Below are positions 1-6,479 of a DNA stretch of 64,000 bases, in pieces. Made by a program: the position numbers and the translations under genes. The notes beneath the pieces were generated by a model. The model did not search any database. It saw only the letters and a list, made by a program, of their open reading frames with translations, and had not been told where the DNA came from. Position 1 is the first letter of the stretch. The number at the start of each line of letters is the position of its first letter. Source of the stretch: Salipiger thiooxidans (GTDB lineage Bacteria; Pseudomonadota; Alphaproteobacteria; Rhodobacterales; Rhodobacteraceae); the NCBI RefSeq assembly GCF_900102075.1, contig NZ_FNAV01000004.1, positions 1 through 64,000 of the forward strand. Direction: 5' to 3'.

Positions 1-273
1 CGACGAACCCGGTTGTCTGCCGGAGCGCCATGCCGAACAAAACCTTCATCGAAAGGCACGTCTGGATAGCGGCATCGCTGTAGGTCTGCTGTCGGCCACG
101 CCGGCCTGTCACCGCGCCATCCCAGCTCATCTCAGGGTCGAACCAACCTCTCGTGACATTGCTGCGCAATGCACTGCCGGTCAGTGGATCGTCAGCGAAC
201 CCCGGCGCTTGAGCGCTTCGTTATAGGCTGGCCAGTTCCTGGTCCTGTAGGTCGCGGGTATGGGTCTGCTCAT
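1..273 (-). pseudogene. IS5-family transposase, N-terminal part, disrupted
   Basis: From the ATG at 273 the minus strand encodes MSRPIPATYRTRNWPAYNEA and continues LKRRGSLTIH followed by a stop. Known IS903-group transposases continue GSLTI directly into WFDPEM. Here 41 extra bases (146-186) separate the two, shifting the frame and adding a stop. After the insert the expected sequence resumes (WFDPEMSWDGAVTGRRGRQQ, then TYSDAAIQTCLSMKVLFGMA, then LRQTTGFV) to the window edge. The gene therefore cannot make an intact transposase. The insert contains a short inverted repeat (CATTGC-GCA-GCAATG). Whether the C-terminal half is intact cannot be judged. Confidence 0.8.
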
Positions 274-336
274 GCATCCCGGCTACCACGCTGGATTCAC
301 GAGATGAATCCCTCACGCGATTTGTGCAACAGAGCC
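1..336 (-). mobile_element. IS903-group (IS5 family) insertion sequence, one end; rest outside the window
   Basis: The minus strand begins at 336 with GGCTCTGTTGCACAAATC, which resembles the IS903 end (GGCTTTGTTGAATAAATC), and a transposase reading frame starts 60 bases further in. The element runs off the left edge of the window, so its other end and target duplication cannot be seen. The neighbouring gene stops at 337-339, directly at the IS border, so the insertion lies at or just after that gene's stop codon. Family assignment is from recognised transposase motifs; the exact boundary at 336 is inferred. Confidence 0.7.
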
Positions 337-753
337 TCACCGATTGGGGACGAGTTCGACCCGAAAATTCTCACAATTATCAGTAGCTGCAATAATCTCG
401 TCAGCCGACGGATCCAAAGGACAGAGAACCAGCCGCATGTGGTTGTCTTCAAACTTGGTGATGTCAAAAATGAAGTAAGTGCTGGAGTCGATGTCGACGA
501 AGACCACCGCTCTTGCCTCGTCATCAATCTCGAAGCCCAGTCTGTGGAACTGCCAAATACCCCAGGAGACCCCGCTATCGCAAATCGGCCGCACAACGAA
601 AGAGGAGTAAAGCGCTTCAACGATTTCCTCCCACTCATCGTAGGCGTCTTCACAATTGGTCTCTATGCCAGCGGCATCCGCAAACGGCAAAACTGCTTCA
701 AGAGCTCTGAGGCACATTTCCACCTGAAGCTTGATGTCGATTATTTCACTCAT
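337..753 (-). CDS. Uncharacterised 138-aa acidic protein next to an IS element
   Basis: The minus-strand frame starts at an ATG preceded by GGAGATGAGGT, a good ribosome-binding site, and ends exactly at the IS boundary. The product is acidic, without signal peptide or membrane segment, and is rich in Trp, Phe, Cys and Asp. I see EDAYDEWEEIVEAL, a GIWQFHRLGFEIDDEARAVV stretch and a VFVDIDSSTYFIFDI beta-rich core. I do not recognise the family; size, acidity and composition are compatible with an immunity-type protein, but that is a guess. Base composition is visibly less GC-rich than the phage and dcw genes, suggesting separate acquisition. Its ATG overlaps (ATGA) the stop of a short upstream open frame ending at 750. 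Confidence 0.6.
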   Translation of the reverse strand: MSEIIDIKLQVEMCLRALEAVLPFADAAGIETNCEDAYDEWEEIVEALYSSFVVRPICDSGVSWGIWQFHRLGFEIDDEARAVVFVDIDSSTYFIFDITKFEDNHMRLVLCPLDPSADEIIAATDNCENFRVELVPNR

Positions 754-960
754 ACCTCATCTCCATGAGCGGGTTTCTGAAATACCCTAAATGCCTTGCC
801 CGGCATTGCAACGTCCGCTTCGTCCGCAAAGTGGTCCGTGGCCCAAGCCCTCGCGTGCGGTTGCCGGCGACGAACATCGTGCACTTGACCGTCGCCCGTG
901 AGGTGCGGCAGTCTTAGTTTGCGGCCACGCCACTCCCCCTGACAACCAGTTGGACATGTT
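750..960 (-). other. Possible 3' remnant of a truncated minus-strand gene
   Basis: An open minus-strand frame ending at 750 reads ...HLTGDGQVHDVRRRQPHARA and later AMPGKAFRVFQKPAHGDEV. Its TGA overlaps the ATG of the 138-aa gene as ATGA, the usual sign of translational coupling. Its upstream end would fall at the border with the prophage, so it could be the tail of a gene cut off when phage DNA arrived. The frame stays open into the antisense of the phage protease, which is expected by chance in GC-rich DNA, so coding is not established. Confidence 0.2.
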
Positions 961-992
961 TGCGATCTGCCTCGCGGGGCAAAGATCGCTGC

Positions 993-2027
993 ATGAACAC
1001 CGCCCTCGTCTCCCTCTCCACAATCCCGCTCCCGGCTCCGGCAAACGGCCAGACCGTTCCGGAGTGGGTCCACCTCGTCCCCAGGGGCCGGGTCCAGGCG
1101 CGCGACGGGCGCGGGCCCTGGCACTATGACGACGCGAAGGCGGTGATCGAGGAGAGCTTCTCGCGCCGCCAGCGCATCCACATCGACGAGAACCACAGCA
1201 CCGACACGGCGGCCAAGCTGGGCCTGTCGGCGCCGGCGCGCGGCTTCATCACCGAGATGGAGGAGCGCGCGGACGGCATCTGGGGCCGCGTGGATTGGAA
1301 CGAGAGCGGCCGGGCGCTGCTCTCGGACCGTGCCTACTGGGGCCTTTCTCCCGTCCTTTCCTACGACAAGACCACCGGCCGGGTGAATGCCATCGCCCGC
1401 GCCGCCCTCACCAATGATCCCGCCCTGCGCGAGCTGCTCGCGCTCAACAGCACGGAGTATGGCGACATGTTTTCCGCGAAGGTGGCCAAGCTGCTTGGCC
1501 TGTCCGAGGATGCCTCGGAAGATGACATCACGGCCGCCCTGGCCACGCGCCTCGACGCAGACGGGGAGGGCGACGAGACCCTCAGCACCGCGCTTGGCCA
1601 GATCGGCAGCGCTATGGGCCTCGAAGGCGAGGTCAGCCTGACCACCGTCGTGGCGGCCGCCCGCGGCTTTGCCAGCGCCGGTGGCGAGCAGGCCGAGGCC
1701 ATCGCCGCGCTGCAGGCCGAGGTGACCACCCTCAAGGAGGGTGGCAAGCGCAAGGCGGCGGAAGACTTTGTCGACGGCGCGATCCGCGACCGGCGCGCCG
1801 GCGTGAAGGCGGCGCGCGAGGAGTATGTCGCCCTGCACATGGAGGATCCCGCCCGCGCGGCGAAGATGATCCAGGCGCTGCCCCGGCTCGACCAGACCAA
1901 CACCTCGCTGGAACCGCCCGCCCCGAAGGAGGGTGAGGCAGCCCTCAGCACCGATCAATCCGCCATCGCGAAGATGCTGGGCATCGACCCGGCGGCGATG
2001 GCGAAGAACCTCGGGGAGGCACTCTGA
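993..2027 (+). CDS. Mu-like prophage protease/scaffold protein (gpI family)
   Basis: About 344 aa. The N-terminal two-thirds matches the phage I-like head-maturation protease: QTVPEWVHLVPRGRVQARDG, HYDDAKAVIEESF and an IHIDENHSTDTAAKLG segment, followed by GFITEMEERADGIWGRVDW and YWGLSPVLSYDKTTGRVNAI. In Mu the gene yields a protease and, from its C-terminal part, a scaffold (gpZ). The C-terminal 150 residues here are Ala/Glu-rich and helical, fitting a scaffold. I chose ATG 993 (MNTALVSLS) over ATG 960 because the family usually begins with a short Met-Asn/Ala start; neither has a strong ribosome-binding site. The stop overlaps the next start. Confidence 0.8.
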   Translation: MNTALVSLSTIPLPAPANGQTVPEWVHLVPRGRVQARDGRGPWHYDDAKAVIEESFSRRQRIHIDENHSTDTAAKLGLSAPARGFITEMEERADGIWGRVDWNESGRALLSDRAYWGLSPVLSYDKTTGRVNAIARAALTNDPALRELLALNSTEYGDMFSAKVAKLLGLSEDASEDDITAALATRLDADGEGDETLSTALGQIGSAMGLEGEVSLTTVVAAARGFASAGGEQAEAIAALQAEVTTLKEGGKRKAAEDFVDGAIRDRRAGVKAAREEYVALHMEDPARAAKMIQALPRLDQTNTSLEPPAPKEGEAALSTDQSAIAKMLGIDPAAMAKNLGEAL

Positions 2028-2458
2028 TGGCCGCGCTCACACAGGACCGCAACACGCCCCGCTCGGAAGGGGATATCCGCCGCGGCGCGGTGGCCGCGGC
2101 GACGCTGATCTATGCCGGCGCCATGGTGATGCGCAACGCCAGCGGCCACCTGGTCGAGGGCCAGACCGCCACCGGCCTCGTCGGTGCGGGCGTCGCCATG
2201 GAGCGGGTCGACAACAGCGCTGGTGCGGCCGGCGAGTTGGCCTGCGACTACCGCCCCGGCACCTTCCGCTTCGGCAACGCGGCGGGGGCCGACGAGATCA
2301 CCATCGCCGACATCGGCGCGGTGGCCTTCGCGGTCGATGACCAGACCGTCGCGAAGACCGACGGCACCGCCACCCGCTCGCCTGCCGGGATCATCGACGC
2401 CGTGGACGACCGCGGCGTCTGGGTCCGGTTCGACGAAGCCCTGACCAACGCATCCTGA
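2027..2458 (+). CDS. Capsid cement/decoration protein (DUF2190-like)
   Basis: 143 aa, starting in the ATGA overlap with the protease gene. The pattern RRGAVAAATLIYAGAMVM, TGLVGAGVAMERVDNSAGA, GTFRFGNAAGADEITIADIG and a closing RGVWVRFDEAL is a small all-beta fold typical of DUF2190-type capsid-stabilising proteins that sit between protease and major head genes in Mu-like phages. No signal peptide or membrane segment. The assignment is from order and sequence style. Confidence 0.65.
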   Translation: MAALTQDRNTPRSEGDIRRGAVAAATLIYAGAMVMRNASGHLVEGQTATGLVGAGVAMERVDNSAGAAGELACDYRPGTFRFGNAAGADEITIADIGAVAFAVDDQTVAKTDGTATRSPAGIIDAVDDRGVWVRFDEALTNAS

Positions 2459-2471
2459 CGGAGACCCTGAC

Positions 2472-3368
2472 ATGCTGGTGAATGCCGCAAACCTGAACGC
2501 GCTCCGCGCGGGCTTCGCAACCAACTTCCAGAACGGGCTCGGCCAGGCGTCGTCGCAGTGGTCGCAGGTCGCGACCGAGGTGACCTCGACCCAGAAGGAG
2601 CTGAAGTACGGCTGGCTGGGCAAGATGCCCAACGTGCGCGAATGGATCGGCCCGCGGGCGGTCCAGAGCCTCATGCAGCACGACTACGCCATCAAGGAGA
2701 AGCCCTGGGAACTGACCATCGGTGTCGACCGCGACGACATCGAGACCGACAACCTCGGGATCTACGGCCCGATGTTCACCGAGATGGGCATGTCGACCGG
2801 CTCGAAGAAGGACGCGCTGGTCTTCGGCGATACCCTCAAGGCCGGCTTCTCGACCGAGTGCTACGACGGCCAGAACTTCTTCGACACCGACCATCCCGTA
2901 CTCGACGAGAACGGCGAGCTGACCACGGTCGCCAACACCGACGGCGGGGCCGGGACGCCCTGGTTCCTGCTCGACACGTCGCGGGCGCTGAAGCCGGTGA
3001 TCCTGCAGCGCCGGAAGGACTTCGAGTTCGTCTCGATGACGGATCTGACGAGCCAGAACGTCTTCATGAACAAGGAGTTCATCTACGGCGCCGACGCCCG
3101 GTTCAACTCGGGCTTCGGGTTCTGGCAGATGGCCTGGGGGTCGAAGCAGACGCTGAACGCGGCCAACTACGCCACCGCCCGCGCGGCGCTCTCCGGCATG
3201 AAGGGCGATTACGGCCGCCCGCTGGGGCTGATGCCCAACCTGCTCGTGGTGCCGCCCTCGCTGGAGAGCGCCGGCCGCAAGCTGCTCAACTCCGAGCTGG
3301 GCACGGGCGGCGAGACCAACGAGTGGAAAGGCACCGCCCAGCTGCTCATCGTGCCCTGGCTCGCCTGA
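2472..3368 (+). CDS. Mu-like major head subunit (gpT family)
   Basis: 298 aa, close to Mu gpT (about 305). Family features seen include the N-terminal NLNALRAGFATNFQNGLGQA, the KYGWLGKMPNVREWIGPRAV motif, YAIKEKPWELTIGVDRDDIE and the YDGQNFFDTDHPVLDENGEL segment, and the C-terminal LMPNLLVVPPSLESAGRKLL. It assembles the capsid shell. It follows the cement-protein gene by 13 bases with the ribosome-binding site GGAGA. No HK97-type cleaved N-terminus is evident, as expected for this family. Confidence 0.9.
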   Translation: MLVNAANLNALRAGFATNFQNGLGQASSQWSQVATEVTSTQKELKYGWLGKMPNVREWIGPRAVQSLMQHDYAIKEKPWELTIGVDRDDIETDNLGIYGPMFTEMGMSTGSKKDALVFGDTLKAGFSTECYDGQNFFDTDHPVLDENGELTTVANTDGGAGTPWFLLDTSRALKPVILQRRKDFEFVSMTDLTSQNVFMNKEFIYGADARFNSGFGFWQMAWGSKQTLNAANYATARAALSGMKGDYGRPLGLMPNLLVVPPSLESAGRKLLNSELGTGGETNEWKGTAQLLIVPWLA

Positions 3369-3379
3369 GGTCCGGGGTC

Positions 3380-3772
3380 ATGACCGAGAAGAGCACATAC
3401 CGGATCGCGCTGGAGGCGCGCGCCGCCGCCGCGAAGGTCTCCTTCGCGCCCAACATCGGCGACGCGAAGCTCGCGGAACGCGTCGCGGAGGCGGAAGGCG
3501 CCACCACGACGCCCGGACCCCCGGAGCCCGCCCCGGCCGATACGGCCGCGGCTGGCACCCCGGCTGCGGCGGAGGGTCCGGACGGGACCTCCGCCGCCAC
3601 GGGCCAGCCGCTCGTCGTTGTCGTCACGGGGCCCCGCAAAGGCCGCTGGCGCGCCGGACGGCACTTCACGGCCGAGCCGGTGACGATCCCCGCCGAGGAC
3701 CTCTCGGAGGACGAGATCGCCGCCCTGCTGGGTGACCCGCGGCTCAGCGTCGAGACCCGCGAGATCGACTGA
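3380..3772 (+). CDS. Mu gp35-like (HI1506-related) head protein
   Basis: 130 aa. The N-terminal 75 residues are low-complexity Ala/Pro/Thr. The C-terminal part (GPRKGRWRAGRHFTAEPVTI, then EDEIAALLGDPRLSVE) matches the short domain in FluMu HI1506-related proteins between gpT and gp36 in Mu-like phages. The role is presumed head or connector-related; no biochemical function is established. The start at 3380 (ATGACCGAGAAG) follows GAGGTCCGGGG. Confidence 0.6.
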   Translation: MTEKSTYRIALEARAAAAKVSFAPNIGDAKLAERVAEAEGATTTPGPPEPAPADTAAAGTPAAAEGPDGTSAATGQPLVVVVTGPRKGRWRAGRHFTAEPVTIPAEDLSEDEIAALLGDPRLSVETREID

Positions 3773-3858
3773 TCGACCGCTCCGCCCGCTGACTGCCCGC
3801 GGGCGTTGCCTCACCTCCCGGCGGCCCTGGTGCCGCCGGGCCTTTCCCGGAGAGACAC

Positions 3859-4287
3859 GTGGCCTACAGCACCCAAGCCGACCTGGTCGAGCGCTACGGC
3901 GCCCAGCTGCTCGTCGACCTGACCGACCGCGGCGAGATCGCGAGTGGCGCGATCGACGGCGGTGTGGTCGACCGGGCGATCGCCGAGGCCGACGCGCTGA
4001 TCGACGGCTACTGCGCCGGGCGCTACGTGCTGCCCTTCGCCTCCGTGCCGGTGCAGATCGGGCCGATCTCGCGCCAGATCGCGATCTACACGCTGCATAT
4101 CTACACGCCCGACGAGAAGATCGAGGCCGACTACAAGGCCGCGATCCGCCAGCTCGAGCAGATCGCCAGCGGCACGCTCAGGCTCAACGCCGAGGGCGTC
4201 GCCACCACCACCACCGGCGCCGGGGGCGTGCGGGTCAACGACCGCGCGCGGCCGATGACCGAGCAGACCCTGAAGGGCTGGATCTGA
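3859..4287 (+). CDS. Mu gp36-like protein (DUF1320), head-tail connection
   Basis: 142 aa. MAYSTQADLVERYGAQLLVD, followed by helical segments and EADALIDGYCAGRYVLPFAS with PISRQIAIYTLH, is the DUF1320 signature, a head-completion or adaptor-type protein in Mu-like phages. The C-terminus GGVRVNDRARPMTEQTLKGW is also typical. The stop overlaps the next start by one base. The 86-base gap before the gene contains GGCGGCCCTGGTGCCGCC, a short stem-loop, then the ribosome-binding site GGAGAG. Confidence 0.8.
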   Translation: MAYSTQADLVERYGAQLLVDLTDRGEIASGAIDGGVVDRAIAEADALIDGYCAGRYVLPFASVPVQIGPISRQIAIYTLHIYTPDEKIEADYKAAIRQLEQIASGTLRLNAEGVATTTTGAGGVRVNDRARPMTEQTLKGWI

Positions 4288-4718
4288 TGCTCGGGCTGCT
4301 CATCGCCCGCCTCGAGGCGCTGGTGCCGGATCTCGCGCACCGCATCGATGGTGCTGCCGCGTTCACCCGGCTGATGGAGAGCAAGACGCTGCCCTCGGGC
4401 GGGGTGCGCGCCTACGTGCTGCCGACCGGGATCCGGGGCGGGCAGGGCGACGCCCTCGCCGGCGCCTTCACCCAGCCGATCGTGCGGACCATCGCCGTGG
4501 TGCTGCTGACCCGCTCCGTCGATGCGGCGGGCGAGCGTGCGCTCGGCCGGCTCGAGGCCTTCGTCGACGAGATCGTCTCGGCGCTCGCCGGATGGGCGCC
4601 GGCGGACGAGGTCGGTGTCTTCGAGCTGCGCCAGGCCTCCATCATCCCGACCGATCACGGCCTGCTCGGCTACCAGATCGAGTTCTCCATCACCGACCAG
4701 CTGAGGATCACGTCATGA
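4287..4718 (+). CDS. Mu gp37-like protein (DUF1834), tail completion
   Basis: 143 aa; ATG shares its A with the stop of the preceding gene. The sequence (MLGLLIARLEALVPDLAHRI, AYVLPTGIRGGQGDA, FTQPIVRTIAVVLLTRSVD, and a C-terminal GLLGYQIEFSITDQL) has the layout of Mu gp37/DUF1834 proteins, related to siphovirus tail-completion factors that cap the tail tube at the neck. Assignment is from order and motif style. Confidence 0.7.
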   Translation: MLGLLIARLEALVPDLAHRIDGAAAFTRLMESKTLPSGGVRAYVLPTGIRGGQGDALAGAFTQPIVRTIAVVLLTRSVDAAGERALGRLEAFVDEIVSALAGWAPADEVGVFELRQASIIPTDHGLLGYQIEFSITDQLRITS

Positions 4719-4876
4719 CCAGGCGACCACTCCCCTCCGGCGGCGGCAGCTATGCCCGCGACGACAAGGGCAAGCTGAAGCTCGCCGCCCGGACCCAGCC
4801 CGCGGCCCCGGCCGCCAAGCCCGCAAAGCCCGCCGCGAGCAGCGCAAAGACTGACCAGAAGGAGGCCTCCGAATGA
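4715..4876 (+). CDS. Small basic phage protein of unknown function
   Basis: 53 aa, overlapping both neighbours by 4 bases (ATGA), which supports real translation. MTRRPLPSGGGSYARDDKGK is followed by an Ala/Pro/Lys-rich tail. It occupies the gp38 position of Mu-like phages but I see no recognisable domain. It may be a small tail or connector accessory, or a coupling peptide for the tail tube gene. Confidence 0.55.
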   Translation: MTRRPLPSGGGSYARDDKGKLKLAARTQPAAPAAKPAKPAASSAKTDQKEASE

Positions 4877-5805
4877 CGCTCTACTTCCGCAAGAAGGTGT
4901 TGCTCGCCAAGATCGAGAGCGTCTACGGCACCGATGCCACGCCCACGGGTGCGGCCAACGCGATCCTCGCCAGCGAGATCAGCATCCGCCCCATGGAGGG
5001 CTCGGACCTCGATCGCGGCCACGACACGCCCTATCTCGGCGCCAACGCCACCATCCCCGTCGACGTGCACGCGGTGATCAGCTTCCGCGTCGAGCTGGCG
5101 GGTTCGGGCACCGCCGGCACCGCGCCGGCCTGGGGCCCGGTGCTGCGCGCCTGCGGCGTGGCCGAGACCGTCACGGCGCTCACCGACGTGGTCTACAACC
5201 CGATCTCGGGCAGCTTCGAGAGCGCCACGATCTACCTCAACATCGACGGCACGCTCTACGCGCTGCTGGGCGCGCGCGGCGACTGCAAGCTCACGGTCAA
5301 CGCCTCGGGCATCCCGCAGCTGGAGTTCACCATGACGGGCCTCTGGGTGAAGCCGGTGGCCGCCGCGCTGCCGAGCCCGGACTACTCGGCCTTCCTCAAG
5401 CCCCTGGCCGGCACCAAGGCCAACACGCCCACCTTCACCATCGACGGCGATCCGTACGTGCTGCGCAACTTCCAGCTGGGCTTCGGCAACGATGTCCAGG
5501 GCCGCTTCCTGATCGGCGAGGAGGAGATCGTCATCGTCGATCGCTCCGACATGATCGAGATGCAGATCAAGGCGGTGCCGCTGGCCACGCTCGATCCGTT
5601 CGCGCTCGCCCGCGACCAGACCGCGGTGCCGGTGCAGCTCGTGCATGGCACCAGTGCCGGCAACATCGCCACGCTCGACGTGCCCGACGCGCTGATGCAG
5701 CGCCCGACCGGCATCACCGAGGCGCAGGGGATCAAGGAATGGCCGCTGCGCATGGTGCCGCTGCCCGGCGCCGGCAACGACCAGTGGACCCTGACCCTCA
5801 CCTGA
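4873..5805 (+). CDS. Phage tail tube protein
   Basis: 310 aa. The N-terminus LYFRKKVLLAKIESVYGTDA is typical of siphovirus tail tube proteins (AKxExxYGTDxxP). Further features are ISIRPMEGSDLDRGHDTPYL, a middle CGVAETVTALTDVVYNPIS, a PQLEFTMTGLW strand and C-terminal LTLT. It forms the tail tube lumen. No sheath gene precedes it, so the tail should be non-contractile. It is followed by chaperones and tape measure, the standard order. Confidence 0.8.
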   Translation: MTLYFRKKVLLAKIESVYGTDATPTGAANAILASEISIRPMEGSDLDRGHDTPYLGANATIPVDVHAVISFRVELAGSGTAGTAPAWGPVLRACGVAETVTALTDVVYNPISGSFESATIYLNIDGTLYALLGARGDCKLTVNASGIPQLEFTMTGLWVKPVAAALPSPDYSAFLKPLAGTKANTPTFTIDGDPYVLRNFQLGFGNDVQGRFLIGEEEIVIVDRSDMIEMQIKAVPLATLDPFALARDQTAVPVQLVHGTSAGNIATLDVPDALMQRPTGITEAQGIKEWPLRMVPLPGAGNDQWTLTLT

Positions 5806-5822
5806 CGACAAAGGACCGTCCC

Positions 5823-6131
5823 ATGGCCTTCCGCCTCTCGAAGACCCGCACCTTCACCGCAACCGTCCACGTGGGCGAGGAGAGCTTCGTCGCGACCTTC
5901 CGCGCGCTGCCCGATGCCCAGCTCTCGGAGTTCGACGCCCCCGGCGCCGAGACCCAGAAGAGCTTCCTGCGCCGGGTCATCGCCGGGCTCGACGGGCTGC
6001 TCGACGACCAGGACCTGCCGCTCGGCTTCAGCCGCGAGCTGCTCGAGGACTTGCTCGACTACTCCGACCTGCGGGTGGCGATGCTGGGGGCGTATCACAC
6101 CGGCTTTTACCGGGCCAAGGCGGGAAACTGA
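5823..6131 (+). CDS. Tail assembly chaperone, short form (gpG-like)
   Basis: 102 aa, ATG 5823. It lies between the tail tube and tape measure genes, the place of lambda G/GT. MAFRLSKTRTFTATVHVGEE and SFVATFRALPDAQLSEFDAP, then RRVIAGLDGLLDDQDLPLG and a helical end LLDYSDLRVAMLGAYHTGFY, fit tail chaperones. Its last codons contain G-GGA-AAC directly before the stop TGA, a -1 slippery heptamer. The next gene is in the -1 frame, so a fraction of ribosomes should make a longer fused chaperone. Confidence 0.75.
   Translation: MAFRLSKTRTFTATVHVGEESFVATFRALPDAQLSEFDAPGAETQKSFLRRVIAGLDGLLDDQDLPLGFSRELLEDLLDYSDLRVAMLGAYHTGFYRAKAGN
6122..6128 (+). promoter_or_regulatory. Predicted -1 programmed ribosomal frameshift site GGGAAAC
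   Basis: The heptamer fits XXXYYYZ in the correct zero-frame phase (G GGA AAC) and is followed at once by the TGA stop. After slippage, translation continues LTWAGRAWVSGGLFDNGQED with no stop into the downstream frame ending at 6478. Lambda uses GGGAAAG in the same place to make gpG-T. The GC-rich downstream sequence can form structure, but I did not define a pseudoknot. Confidence 0.7.
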
Positions 6132-6151
6132 CCTGGGCCGGACGCGCCTGG

Positions 6152-6478
6152 GTGTCCGGCGGGCTCTTCGACAACGGCCAGGAAGACGAGCTGGAGCGCG
6201 ACGCCCGGTTCTGGGGCATCCCGCTGGAGCTGCTGCGGGACCCCGGTGAGGACCAGGAAGGGATCTGGGAGGAGCATCTCGAGGCGCTCGAATGCTTCCT
6301 CGCGGTCCAGACCCAGTGGCGCGTCGCTGTAGGTCCGCGCGGCGCGGTCTACCAGGGGCTCGACTACGGCGCCTGCGAGAGCGGCCTCCGCCTCGCGGGC
6401 CACGATCCGGACCCTGCTCTCTGGGCGGAGATCCGGCTGATCGAAGACGGGGCGAAACAGGTGTTGAACGAGCGTTGA
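6152..6478 (+). CDS. Tail assembly chaperone, downstream T-like domain (DUF1799-like)
   Basis: 108 aa if started at GTG 6152; more likely translated as the C-terminal extension of the preceding chaperone by -1 frameshift, since the frame is open back through 6128 and no ribosome-binding site is visible before the GTG. GLFDNGQEDELERDARFWGI and LELLRDPGEDQEGIWEEHLE, then VYQGLDYGACESGLRLAGHD, resemble DUF1799-type small tail proteins found before tape measure genes. The product would guide tape measure folding. Confidence 0.65.
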   Translation: MSGGLFDNGQEDELERDARFWGIPLELLRDPGEDQEGIWEEHLEALECFLAVQTQWRVAVGPRGAVYQGLDYGACESGLRLAGHDPDPALWAEIRLIEDGAKQVLNER

Positions 6479-6479
6479 C

